Assembly (NCBI GenBank): GCA_040401595.1
Contig: JBBAOE010000009.1
Coordinates: 62,001-126,000 of the forward strand
Length of the DNA stretch: 64,000 bases
Direction of reading: 5' to 3'
From: RFPW01 sp040401595
GTDB lineage: Bacteria > Pseudomonadota > Gammaproteobacteria > Burkholderiales > Burkholderiaceae_E
Positions 54,399 through 63,153 of the stretch are shown here, in pieces (the stretch's first letter is position 1; every line of letters begins with the position of its first letter). Below the pieces are notes generated by a model. It saw only the letters and a program-made list of their open reading frames with translations, ran no database searches and had not been told where the DNA came from. The position numbers and the translations under genes were made by a program.

Positions 54399-55703
54399 TC
54401 AGTACTGTCGTCCGTTCCAACTGATTTCTTCAAGCAGGGCTTCTGCATTGATCTTGAAGGACGGAAATTCATTGCGACTGACCGTCGTGACGACGCGTTC
54501 GAGACCTGCCTGAGCCTCGGGATCCTTCAGAGAGCGACCAACCCAGTACCAGTTGAAGGCAGCCGCCTTATCTTTACGCGGGTTGGCCGGATCGCCGTAG
54601 AAAGCAGCCAGTCGCATCACTGCCCGGACGTTCTTCTGTTTGGCGGCGGTTTCGAGAAGCTTCAGCGCATACGTGATGTCGTTCGCATTTGGATTCGGCA
54701 GTTCGAGAATGCCCAATCCGAGACTCAATTGGGCGTCAGGATTGCGATCTGCAGCGTATTTCCAAAAGTGAAGCGCGACCCTTTTCTGCGCCTCACCGAG
54801 GTAACCAGAGCTGATCAGATTGCCGATCTGATTTTGCTGGGTGTGGTCCATTAGGACGCCAGCTGCAGCCTCAAAGACGGCGGCAACTGAACGTTTCTGA
54901 TCTTCCGGAATCATCCGCTCAAGCGCAAGGTGAATCAAATCCCGTAAGGACTCCCGGTCCTTGTTGCGCACAGTTTTGGCGAGCAGTACTTTAATCACTT
55001 GATCATGGGCACCTGAATTTTTCAGGCGCTTCAGGAGAGAGGCTGGCACATTGGCCTTGGCCTGGTCCTGCGAAATGATCTTCAGAACTTCGGCGGTACT
55101 TGAGTGTTCGGTGATCTGGCTATTGCTGAATTTTTCTGCGGTTTTGGCTGCAACCGCTGACGCGTTGGCATTCGGATTCGGACGTGAACCAGGGACCGGA
55201 ATCGCATAAATACGAATCGGATCCTTGATGTTCTTGAATGAACGGTCGCCCGTATCCACGAACGTAAGATTCGCCAGGGTATTTTTGATGTCCTGGTGAA
55301 CGGCGCTGCTGATACTGATGCCACCGTAGTCGGCCATGCTCTCGATCCGGGCGCCGACGTTGACCACGTCGCCCATAAGATTGTCGCCTTGAACAATCAC
55401 TTCGCCGCAGTGAATCCCAAAGCGGAACTGCATTGAAGGCTTTGGTACCGTTCGCAGGTTGCGGTTATGCAGGGCTTCCTGGCACTGGATCGCGAACTTG
55501 ACGCAATCGACGGCGCTCGGAAACTCGGCAAGAACGCTGTCGCCCGCACTGCCAAAGATGCGACCCGCGTAACTCGCAATCATCGGATCAATGATCGAAC
55601 GACATTCGTCGAGCGAATCCAGGGTGCCTTCCTCGTCGAGACCCATCATTTTGCTGAATCCAACCACGTCGGCACAGAATATGGTCGTATGTTTTCTTTG
55701 CAT
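54399..55703 (-). CDS. class III adenylate/guanylate cyclase with Sel1-type repeats
   Basis: 434 residues from ATG 55703. The cyclase domain (1-170) has the two metal-binding Asp residues, D12 in FCADVVGFS and D55 in GSAGDSVLAEF, and a VNVGARIE segment with the Asn and Arg of the transition-state site. A linker and Sel1/TPR-like repeats (residues 270-410: DAQLSLGLGILEL, RAVMRLAAFYG) follow. The N-terminal QRKHTTIF matches the paralogue's ERKLTTVL, which fixes the start; a TTG at 55730 is less likely. Adenylate is the more common product, but the purine-specifying residues are not decisive. It begins 80 bases after ccmH and may be read through from the ccm operon. Confidence 0.9.
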   Translation of the reverse strand: MQRKHTTIFCADVVGFSKMMGLDEEGTLDSLDECRSIIDPMIASYAGRIFGSAGDSVLAEFPSAVDCVKFAIQCQEALHNRNLRTVPKPSMQFRFGIHCGEVIVQGDNLMGDVVNVGARIESMADYGGISISSAVHQDIKNTLANLTFVDTGDRSFKNIKDPIRIYAIPVPGSRPNPNANASAVAAKTAEKFSNSQITEHSSTAEVLKIISQDQAKANVPASLLKRLKNSGAHDQVIKVLLAKTVRNKDRESLRDLIHLALERMIPEDQKRSVAAVFEAAAGVLMDHTQQNQIGNLISSGYLGEAQKRVALHFWKYAADRNPDAQLSLGLGILELPNPNANDITYALKLLETAAKQKNVRAVMRLAAFYGDPANPRKDKAAAFNWYWVGRSLKDPEAQAGLERVVTTVSRNEFPSFKINAEALLEEISWNGRQY

Positions 55704-55782
55704 ATTTTTGGGATGGCAGTGAAGGCTCAAGCATGGGAACTAGGTCATGAGCGCTCCGCTGGAGCAGTCAATCGTATCAAGT

Positions 55783-56295
55783 CTACTCTTGAGTCGGTTT
55801 CTTCTGATTCGCAGCAGGCCCTTCGCCCGGTGTATGGAGTGATTGGCTGGACTTCTGGTACCGGGCTTCGAGAGCTTGAAGGCGCAAGCGCTGATCTGCC
55901 GAGGTTGGGGCAGGAGGGCTGGATCCCTGCGGGCGGCGCAGGACCGAACGCCAAACCAGAAGTAGCCCAAGCGCCAGCAGAAGGAAGGGACCGATCCAGA
56001 GGACAGAGTTATTCGGGGAGAGCGGTGGGTTGTAAAGCACAAAGTCGCCGTAGCGTTCAACCATGTATTGTTTGATTTCGCCGTCTGTCTTTCCCGCTTT
56101 GACTTGTTGTACGACCTGCTGACGCAGGTCGATGGCGAGACCAGCGTTTGAATCCGCAATGGTCTGATTCTGACAAACGAGACACCGCAACTGTTCGGTC
56201 AGACTTCGAATCCGGTCGGCCACGGCCGTTTCGCTGCTAGAACCCTCGGCATCAGACAGGATTGCCCGTTGACGGTTATTTACCTCGGTGCTCAT
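55783..56295 (-). CDS. ccmH: cytochrome c maturation protein CcmH (no visible signal peptide)
   Basis: 170 residues. The thiol motif ELRCxVCQNQ lies at residues 35-45 (LRCLVCQNQTIADSNA), followed by the helical periplasmic domain (ERYGDFVLYNPP) and one membrane helix (NSVLWIGPFLLLALGLLLVW). CcmH reduces apocytochrome c for haem ligation. Usual CcmH has an N-terminal signal segment; this frame, even extended to the stop at 56347, shows none. The start or the upstream sequence may be wrong, or a late membrane helix alone sets the topology. Last gene of the ccm operon, 14 bases after ccmG. Confidence 0.88.
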   Translation of the reverse strand: MSTEVNNRQRAILSDAEGSSSETAVADRIRSLTEQLRCLVCQNQTIADSNAGLAIDLRQQVVQQVKAGKTDGEIKQYMVERYGDFVLYNPPLSPNNSVLWIGPFLLLALGLLLVWRSVLRRPQGSSPPAPTSADQRLRLQALEARYQKSSQSLHTPGEGPAANQKKPTQE

Positions 56296-56309
56296 CGGCT
56301 GTGCCAGAT

Positions 56310-56837
56310 TCAGGGGTTGGCTGTTAGCAAGGGTGCGACATGCTGGTCAAAAAACGCGTCATCAATCGGGCCAACGTGACGATAAGCAATGACGCCCTGC
56401 GCATTGATGACATAGGTCTCGGGCACGCCATACACACCGTAATCGATTCCGACCTGGCCATCAAGGTCAAGTGCAACTTGGCGGTATGGGTCGCCGTGCT
56501 GCTTGAGCCATTGCGCAGTCGCGGACGGATCGTCCTTGTAGGCCAGCCCGATCAGGTTGAAATCCGGACGTCGTGACAGTCGTAGCAGCTTCGGGTGTTC
56601 GATCACGCAGGCGGTACACCAGGACGCGAAGACATTGATCACCCAGACCTTGCCCAGCATCGACTTTGCAGCAAAGGTCCGGTCGGACCCCAAAGTGGGC
56701 ACTTCAAAGCTTGGTGCGGGTTTCCCTTGTCGGGCTGAGGGCAGGTGCCTGGGATCAAATTCGAGCCCGCGTGCCAGCACAATCACGAGAAGCGCGAAGA
56801 TGATGAGCGGCAGGCCGAGGCGCACCCAACGCATCAT
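56310..56837 (-). CDS. ccmG: thiol:disulfide interchange protein CcmG/DsbE
   Basis: 175 residues with an N-terminal membrane anchor (10-27) and a periplasmic thioredoxin fold. The active site is WCTAC where relatives usually have WCxPC, followed by EHP. GVYGVPETYVI carries the cis-Pro loop. It keeps apocytochrome thiols reduced in system I. It overlaps ccmF by four bases (ATGA). Confidence 0.93.
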   Translation of the reverse strand: MMRWVRLGLPLIIFALLVIVLARGLEFDPRHLPSARQGKPAPSFEVPTLGSDRTFAAKSMLGKVWVINVFASWCTACVIEHPKLLRLSRRPDFNLIGLAYKDDPSATAQWLKQHGDPYRQVALDLDGQVGIDYGVYGVPETYVINAQGVIAYRHVGPIDDAFFDQHVAPLLTANP

Positions 56838-58849
56838 CGGGCAGGCTCCGCGACAACTGGCCGGGCCCGAAGCCGTTTATAGCGTTTGTCGAAGAGCGTC
56901 ATGATTCCGCCAATCGCCATCAGGGCGCAGCCCCACCAGATCCAGTTGATGAAGGGCTTGAGGTACATGCGGACCGACCAGGCCTGTTCGGACGGGCGAC
57001 TCGATGCTCGCTCCGCCGCAACCGGTTCGCCGAGCGACACGTAGACATCGCCGAAAAATCCGGCTTCGATGGCTGCCTGGGTGATGACCTGTCCACCCGC
57101 GGTGAACTGACGCTTTTCGGGCTCGATCAGCGTGATCTCCCGTCCGCTACCCCGGGTCAGTTCGAAAACGCCATGACCCGCCTGATAGTTCGGTCCAGGG
57201 ACCGAGTCCACGCCGATGAAGGTTAGTCGCCAATCGCCGAGGCCTTCGGTTTGGCCCGGAGCCATCACGAGGTCCCGCTCCACTTCATAGCTTTTCACCA
57301 GGGTCACCCCGGCGACAAACACGGCAATGCCAAAATGGGCAACGATCATGCCCCAGTAGGACATGCCAAGCTGGCGCGCTCGATCGAACAGGAGCGGTGA
57401 TCCACCCTGACGTCTGAGCTTGCCCAGTTGCTGATGAGCCTGTGCGACCGTGGCGTAGGCCAAGGTGACCGCAGCAGCCAGACCCAGAACCAGCAGCAGG
57501 CTTGGTTTCCCCCAGCGCCAGATGGTCAGTCCGGTCACCAGCATGGCGACCAGGAGCGGCCACAGCATGGCGCGCATTGCCGCACCCAGTGGCATCGATT
57601 TCCATTGACTGTAGGGCGCGATCGCCATTAGCCAGACGGCCGGCAGCAACAGGGGTGCAAACACGGCATTGAAGTACGGTGGGCCCACCGACATTTTGTT
57701 GCCCGTCAGAACTTCGATCACCAGTGGGTAGAGGGTCCCCAACATGACGGCTGCCAGGGCGGAGACCATCAAAACATTGTTGATGAGCAGCAGGGATTCG
57801 CGCGAGCGCCAACTGAACTGACCGCCCAGTCCGACTTTGCCAGTACGAGCGGCATACAAAATGAAGGAAAAACCAATCACGAGGACGAGAAGTGCGAGGA
57901 TCAGGATGCCGCGTTTGGGGTCGGCCGCGAACGCGTGCACCGAGGTCAGGACGCCAGAGCGCACCAGAAACGTTCCGAGCAATGAAAGCGCGAACGTCAC
58001 CATCGCCAACAAGACGGTCCAGCTTTTCAGGGCATCGCGTTTGTCCGTCACCGCCAGGGAGTGGATGAGCGCCGTGCCTGCAAGCCAGGGCAGCAGTGAG
58101 GCGTTCTCGACCGGATCCCAGAACCACCAGCCACCCCAGCCTAGAACGGTATACGCCCACCAACTGCCCAGCAGGATGCCGACGGTCAAAAACGACCACG
58201 CGGCATTGGCCCAGGGTCGTGACCAGCGCGCCCAGGTCGGGTCCAGACGACCCTCCAGCAAGGCCGCAACCGCAAATGCGAAACTTACCGCGAAGCCCAC
58301 ATATCCCATGTAGAGGAGGGGTGGGTGACTGACCATGATCGGGTCTTGCAGTAGCGGGTTCAGATCACGCCCGGCCAGCGCCGCTGGCAGCAGACGCCCG
58401 AAGGGGTTGGAACTCGCAAGCAGGAACCCGACAAAAGCGACCTGCAAAATCAACAGCACGCCTAGGACACGAACCCGAAAACCTGCGGCCAGTCGGCTTG
58501 AGAACAGCGCAACCGCGGCCGTCCAGCCCGATAGCATGAGGGTCCACAGTAGCAGTGACCCCTCATGAGAGCCCCAACTGGCAGCTATTTTGTAGGGCAG
58601 TGGAAGCAGGATGTTGGAGTTCTCAGCCACGTTCAGGACTGAGAAGTCGCTTAAGACAAAGCTCGCGACCAGCGCTCCGAATGACGCGAGGATGAGGCTG
58701 AACACCAGCACCGAAGAGCCCGCCATCCCGCGGGCCAGGTAGGCCAAGGGGGGGGCCGGGCGTGTGACTTGCCACAAACCGAATACGCCCGTGAAGAGGG
58801 CGAGCATGAGCGCGAGCGACAGCGCGAGTTGAGCGAGTTCAGGAATCAT
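56834..58849 (-). CDS. ccmF: cytochrome c haem lyase subunit CcmF
   Basis: A 671-residue membrane protein with about fifteen helices. The WWD signature WGGWWFWDPVENASLLPW is near residues 230-250. Conserved haem-ligating His motifs lie around it (LPYKIAASWGSHEGSLLLW, SHPPLLYMGYVG). With CcmH it attaches haem to apocytochrome c. ATGA overlaps on both sides. Confidence 0.97.
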   Translation of the reverse strand: MIPELAQLALSLALMLALFTGVFGLWQVTRPAPPLAYLARGMAGSSVLVFSLILASFGALVASFVLSDFSVLNVAENSNILLPLPYKIAASWGSHEGSLLLWTLMLSGWTAAVALFSSRLAAGFRVRVLGVLLILQVAFVGFLLASSNPFGRLLPAALAGRDLNPLLQDPIMVSHPPLLYMGYVGFAVSFAFAVAALLEGRLDPTWARWSRPWANAAWSFLTVGILLGSWWAYTVLGWGGWWFWDPVENASLLPWLAGTALIHSLAVTDKRDALKSWTVLLAMVTFALSLLGTFLVRSGVLTSVHAFAADPKRGILILALLVLVIGFSFILYAARTGKVGLGGQFSWRSRESLLLINNVLMVSALAAVMLGTLYPLVIEVLTGNKMSVGPPYFNAVFAPLLLPAVWLMAIAPYSQWKSMPLGAAMRAMLWPLLVAMLVTGLTIWRWGKPSLLLVLGLAAAVTLAYATVAQAHQQLGKLRRQGGSPLLFDRARQLGMSYWGMIVAHFGIAVFVAGVTLVKSYEVERDLVMAPGQTEGLGDWRLTFIGVDSVPGPNYQAGHGVFELTRGSGREITLIEPEKRQFTAGGQVITQAAIEAGFFGDVYVSLGEPVAAERASSRPSEQAWSVRMYLKPFINWIWWGCALMAIGGIMTLFDKRYKRLRARPVVAEPAR

Positions 58850-59250
58850 TGCTTGAGCTTGGGTGGCATGTAGTTTTCGTCATGTTTGGCGAGAATTTCG
58901 GTGGCCACGAAAATCCCATCCTCCAGACGTCCTTGCGCCACGACGCCCTTGCCTTCCTTGAAAAGATCAGGCGTGATCCCGGTGTAGGTGACGCTGAGCA
59001 CGTTGTTCTGGTCAGTGACCCGAAAGCGCAGAGATAGCCCATCTCCGGTGCGCACCAAACTACCCTCTTCAACCATGCCACCGAGTCGGTAATTACGACC
59101 TGGCGGTATGGATTCCTTGAGTTGCGTTGGCGTGTAGAACAAGACCAGATTGTCATTGAAGACCCGCAATACGCTGTAGACCGTGGCGCTCACTGCAACC
59201 ACCAGGCCGATGATCCAGAGTAATCGGGTGCGACGGGACTTATTCAGCAT
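58846..59250 (-). CDS. ccmE: haem chaperone CcmE
   Basis: 134 residues, one membrane anchor (9-27) and an OB-fold periplasmic domain. The haem is bound covalently to the His in LAKHDENYMPP, the family hallmark. RNYRLGGMVEEGS and VTYTGITPDLFKEGKG also fit. The start overlaps the ccmD stop, and its end overlaps ccmF. Confidence 0.96.
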   Translation of the reverse strand: MLNKSRRTRLLWIIGLVVAVSATVYSVLRVFNDNLVLFYTPTQLKESIPPGRNYRLGGMVEEGSLVRTGDGLSLRFRVTDQNNVLSVTYTGITPDLFKEGKGVVAQGRLEDGIFVATEILAKHDENYMPPKLKQ

Positions 59251-59371
59251 CGGAGTCTTCAGACGGTGGTTGGGTCATCGAGCGGCGTAATCGATGTACG
59301 TTGTAGGCTTCCAGAGCGAAGACGCCGAGCGTGAGCAATACGCAAACGGCGATCGTGACTTCGGCGCTCAT
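59240..59371 (-). CDS. ccmD: haem exporter protein CcmD
   Basis: A 43-residue peptide (too short for most ORF cutoffs) with one membrane helix (TIAVCVLLTLGVFALEAYNV) and a basic segment (HRLRRS) then an acidic tail. Size, position between ccmC and ccmE, and overlaps of 4 and 11 bases with each identify it. CcmD helps release haem-loaded CcmE from CcmABC. Confidence 0.88.
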   Translation of the reverse strand: MSAEVTIAVCVLLTLGVFALEAYNVHRLRRSMTQPPSEDSDAE

Positions 59372-60102
59372 GCAAGCACGCTCCCCGCCCAGGCCGACTC
59401 GCGTTCCCGTTCAAGCAGCTGCCAGCGCGCGCGCGCCATGGCCAGCGCGGCGCAGCCTAACCACATCGCAAAGACGCAAATGAAGAGGGTGATTTTCATG
59501 ATGGTTGCCATTTTCGAGCCGCCCGACATGGACAGTGAGGCCCCCTGATGCAGCGTATTCCAAAAAACGACCGAAAAATAAATCAACGGAATGTTCACCA
59601 GGCCGACTAGCGTGAAGACGCCCAGCAATTGGTCGGTTTTCCGCTCGTCCTCGATTAGGGAGGCCACCGCGATCAGGCCAAGATAAATGAACAGCAGTAA
59701 AAGTTCGAACGTCAGTCGGGCATCCCAGATCCAGTAGGTTCCCCAGGTCGGTTTGCCCCAGAGTGAGCCTGTCACGAGTGCCAGTGCGGTCATCCAGGCA
59801 CCGGTTGGCAACATGGCCCGCATCATGACGGCCGAGACGCTGGTCCGAAACACAAGGTGCAGTGCGGCATAGAAGCTCGCCACGACATAGAGCAGCATCG
59901 ACATCCAGGCGGTCGGCACATGCACGTAGAGGACCCGATAGACCTCGCCCTGCTGGGCGTCGGTGGGGGTGACAAACAGCGCGCTCCACAGTCCAATTGC
60001 ACCGAGGATCAGGGATCCTGTGACCAGCCACGGCAGAACTTTTCCGGTCACATTGAAAAAAACGGGTGGTGAACTGAGACGGACGAAAAAATTGTTTTGC
60101 AT
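59368..60102 (-). CDS. ccmC: haem transporter subunit CcmC
   Basis: A 244-residue protein with six membrane helices. The WWD domain reads WGKPTWGTYWIWDARLT, flanked by conserved His motifs (VLYVHVPTAWMS and NTLHQG). It loads haem on CcmE. Starts 12 bases after the ccmA-ccmB fusion gene and ends with an ATGA overlap with ccmD. Confidence 0.96.
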   Translation of the reverse strand: MQNNFFVRLSSPPVFFNVTGKVLPWLVTGSLILGAIGLWSALFVTPTDAQQGEVYRVLYVHVPTAWMSMLLYVVASFYAALHLVFRTSVSAVMMRAMLPTGAWMTALALVTGSLWGKPTWGTYWIWDARLTFELLLLFIYLGLIAVASLIEDERKTDQLLGVFTLVGLVNIPLIYFSVVFWNTLHQGASLSMSGGSKMATIMKITLFICVFAMWLGCAALAMARARWQLLERERESAWAGSVLA

Positions 60103-60114
60103 GTCGGTAGCGCC

Positions 60115-61470
60115 TTATTCCAAGGCCAAGGCCAGAACCTTAGCGGTGACGATGGGGACCGTCACCAGGGACAACAACGCGAGACTGCTCAAGGTCAGTA
60201 GCGGCGCCGTGAAGTCGCCATTGAGCACGGCAGTCCCAAAGATCAGCAAGGGCACAAAGACTGGAATGGCCAGCAGACAGATCACGACCTGGGCCTGACG
60301 TGCCATCAGACCCAGTGCCGCGAAGAGGCAACTCCCGGCTACCAGGCTCATAACGCCAAGCCACAACGAACCCCCCAAAATTGGTAGCAGGTGATTCGGT
60401 ACTCCAAACAACAACGCCAATGGCATGCTCGACAGCGCGAGCGGAAGCCCGATCAGCAATCCGCCCGCCAAAATCTTACCGGTGACCAGCCACGACAGGG
60501 ATAAACCCGCCGTCTGACAATCGTTCAGGGCACCATGTTCGAAGTCCGCTTCAAAGAATCTTGTTGCGCCGATCAGAACGGCCAACAGCGCGCTGATCCA
60601 GAAGACGCCACCGGCGGCTCGTTCCAGAAGTTCCGGGTCGCTCCCGAGTCCGAACGGAAAGAGCGTCACCACCATCCAGTGAAAAACGGATGGCCACGCA
60701 AGGTCTTGCGGACGGGCCAAGGCGAGCAGGCGTTCCCGACGAAGAACCCAGAGCAATTGGTGCCAGCCATCGTGTCTGATGGGCACTGCAGTGCGAGCCG
60801 GTACCGGATTCGGGCGGATCGACTGCTTGGGTGCAGGCTGCAACTGAGGTGAGTTGGGCCCCAGGCAGAGGATTCCAGCGCAATAGGCGGAAAGCGCTGG
60901 CAGGGCATGGTGGATCGATCTGTGAGTGGCAACGACAGCCGCACCGCCGCGGGAAAAGTGTTCGGCGAGGACCTTCTCAAAGAGCGCGATCGCGTCCTGA
61001 TCGAGCGCATTCAGGGGTTCGTCAATCAGCCATAGCGTCCGCCCGCTTGCAGCCATGACCGCCAGCATGAGTCGCCGCACTTGACCCTGGGAGAGTTGCC
61101 GGACGTGATGGGTCGAGTGGCGCGCCAGGCCGAACTGTTCGAGCAATGACCGATCGCGACGAGAGTCTGGTGGTGCGCCGTAGAGGGCGAGCGAGAGGGC
61201 GAGCTGTGCACTCACCCCCAATTCAGGGCGAAAGCCGCTGGTCTGGCCGAAATAGAAAACTTCCGCAACATCCAGTCGATGAATATGCGGGTCAAGTCGG
61301 TCTAGCGGCTTTGACAGAGCTCTCAAGAGGCTGGTCTTACCGCTGCCGTTGGGACCTTGCAATTCCACATAGGACCCGACCGGTACTGCGAAAGTGATCG
61401 CCTTGGCGAGCGTCCGTTTACCTCGGGACAGGGGAAGTGCCATGACCCCAAGCACAGCCGCTGCAGTCAT
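60115..61470 (-). CDS. fused haem exporter CcmA-CcmB (ATPase plus permease)
   Basis: One open frame of 451 residues. Residues 1-205 are the CcmA ABC ATPase: Walker A GPNGSGKTSLLR (40-51), signature LSQGQVRR, Walker B TLWLIDEPLNALD, and switch His in ATHRS. A Pro-rich linker (about 206-235) leads to CcmB, six helices with LLWVLRRERLLALARP and HWMVVTLFPFGLGSDPELL. Normally the two are separate genes of about 205 and 220 residues. Here the ATPase and the permease would be made 1:1. It overlaps ccmI by four bases (ATGA) and precedes ccmC. Confidence 0.92.
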   Translation of the reverse strand: MTAAAVLGVMALPLSRGKRTLAKAITFAVPVGSYVELQGPNGSGKTSLLRALSKPLDRLDPHIHRLDVAEVFYFGQTSGFRPELGVSAQLALSLALYGAPPDSRRDRSLLEQFGLARHSTHHVRQLSQGQVRRLMLAVMAASGRTLWLIDEPLNALDQDAIALFEKVLAEHFSRGGAAVVATHRSIHHALPALSAYCAGILCLGPNSPQLQPAPKQSIRPNPVPARTAVPIRHDGWHQLLWVLRRERLLALARPQDLAWPSVFHWMVVTLFPFGLGSDPELLERAAGGVFWISALLAVLIGATRFFEADFEHGALNDCQTAGLSLSWLVTGKILAGGLLIGLPLALSSMPLALLFGVPNHLLPILGGSLWLGVMSLVAGSCLFAALGLMARQAQVVICLLAIPVFVPLLIFGTAVLNGDFTAPLLTLSSLALLSLVTVPIVTAKVLALALE

Positions 61471-62792
61471 GGCACCACGGACTGAATTAGCAGGCGCAAA
61501 TCACGCGTCCCGACCTTGATATTGCTCAACGTGACAAACAGGTCCCCGGACTGTCGGCCTGCAGTTCCAGCCAACGAAATGCGTGCTTCGATGTTGACCA
61601 TCTCCGCGCTCGACAATTTGAGTGCGGGGTTCATCGCCTGGGAGTCGTCGAGCTTGAATGCAACAGCCTTTCCCCCGGTGAGCTGGTCAGCCGGGAAGCG
61701 GGCCACTGCAACTGGCATGGGCGTTCCGTTCAACATTTTCGCCACGACATATACCGTTGCGGTCGGGGGTAAGGATTTCTTGGCGATTACAGCCAGCAGT
61801 TCGCTACCGAGCACAACTTCGCCAGTAATGCTTGCCGCTGAGGTCTCGGGCCCCGGTGAAGGTGAGGTTGCCGTTGGGGAGACGGCCCGAATACCGGTAT
61901 TTGGAGTCCCTAGCTTGGCTTCGGGGGCGGGAGCCGCGCCCTGGAGGTTGGCGAGGATCTGGTCAACCCGGGCGATATCCGGACTATTGGCTTCGAAGGT
62001 GGCACGTAACTTCTGCCAGTACGCAGTCGCTTTCGCGAGGTCGTTTTCTTGCATCGCGGCCGTTGCAACCAGAGACAAGGCCTTGCGATGCTGAGGGTCT
62101 GACGCCAAGGCTTGCATTGCCAGTTCGAGGGGGCGTCCGGCGAGTGTTCGATCAGCAACCATGGCGGAGGCGTCGGCCAAGTCCGCCAGCAGATCCGGGT
62201 GACCAGGTGCCAGGGCCAGCGCTTTTTCGAGCGCATCGCTGGCCGCGGCAAAGTCGCGCTGAATACCGCGTGAGCGGGAGAGCAACACCCACCCATCCAG
62301 GTCCGCGGGATTCTCCACGAGTCGTTTCTCCAGTTTGGCGATTCGCTCGGCCAGCGTCTCCGCATCACCCGGGTGCTTCGCCTGATCACTCATCGGAGCT
62401 TGCGTTTTCGTCTGGGCGGTGCGCGCGCTAGACCCCAGCATGAGCGCATCCGTGTCCCAGCGGCCCATCGAGGCATAGAGGCCGGTCCCCAACAGGCAAC
62501 TGGCGCCGCTCATGATGATGGCGACGCGCACATTTCGGGGGTTCGTCGACGACTGAACCTTGCGTTTGGCCAGGATGGCCTCCGCCATTTCGGCCCATTC
62601 GCTGCGGAGCGCTTCGCGCGTATCCTGCGCCAAGAGCGCGTCGCTTTCGATTTCATCGCGCTTGGCAAGAAGGACCTGCCATTCGGGGTCTTCAGGCTGA
62701 TTCTGCAGTCCGCCGCGGGAGATCCAAATCCATGCGGTCACTGCCGACACAAAAACGATGAACGCGAGTGCGATCGGGGCGAACATCAACAT
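61467..62792 (-). CDS. ccmI: cytochrome c maturation TPR protein CcmI
   Basis: 441 residues. Two membrane helices (about 5-25 and 92-110) flank a cytoplasmic stretch with KRDEIESD... typical of CcmI. Then TPR units at about 140-260 (ADLDGWVLLSRSRGIQRDF; AAASDALEKALALAPGHPDLLADL) and a C-terminal beta region. CcmI binds apocytochrome c for the CcmFH lyase. It stands first in the operon instead of last. ATG 62792 (or 62786) starts it; a longer frame from 62873 has no support. Confidence 0.9.
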   Translation of the reverse strand: MLMFAPIALAFIVFVSAVTAWIWISRGGLQNQPEDPEWQVLLAKRDEIESDALLAQDTREALRSEWAEMAEAILAKRKVQSSTNPRNVRVAIIMSGASCLLGTGLYASMGRWDTDALMLGSSARTAQTKTQAPMSDQAKHPGDAETLAERIAKLEKRLVENPADLDGWVLLSRSRGIQRDFAAASDALEKALALAPGHPDLLADLADASAMVADRTLAGRPLELAMQALASDPQHRKALSLVATAAMQENDLAKATAYWQKLRATFEANSPDIARVDQILANLQGAAPAPEAKLGTPNTGIRAVSPTATSPSPGPETSAASITGEVVLGSELLAVIAKKSLPPTATVYVVAKMLNGTPMPVAVARFPADQLTGGKAVAFKLDDSQAMNPALKLSSAEMVNIEARISLAGTAGRQSGDLFVTLSNIKVGTRDLRLLIQSVVP

Positions 62793-63153
62793 GAAAGCTC
62801 TATTTTCGGCAGAAATCCAACCAAACCAAGGATAACATCGGTGAAAGACTGGGGGGACTGGCCTGAAGACCATTCAGCCCGACGGCCTTTTGCGACGGCC
62901 TGACGCAATTCGGTCACTCGGCCTTCAGAATCCTCCATGACCTTTCTTTGATATCAAGGGATCGATTATCGACGGCGGCTCCCGCGAAATATCCGTTGAA
63001 ACGGCGCCTGTCCGCAGTTGCGCGCTTGTGTCGCGCGAGGTAGCATCAAGCCCAAAGGCCCACAGATTCAAATAGATAAATCCAGGCGATTGGGTCAATT
63101 GAAATGGCAACGCTCCATTTCGTTTCGTCGCTCCTCACGCCAAAGGCTAACGG
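62793..63153. other. intergenic region between the ccm operon and the patatin gene
   Basis: About 360 bases between two divergent genes. No reading frame here has a convincing product. Divergent promoters for the ccm operon and the patatin gene are expected. A short frame from 63018 that runs into the patatin gene has no family features. Confidence 0.5.

Noticed and set aside
60770..60860. CcmA and CcmB as two genes with a missed stop
   Set aside because: The frame is continuous with a Pro-rich linker and no internal start with a ribosome site was seen, so a true fusion is more likely.
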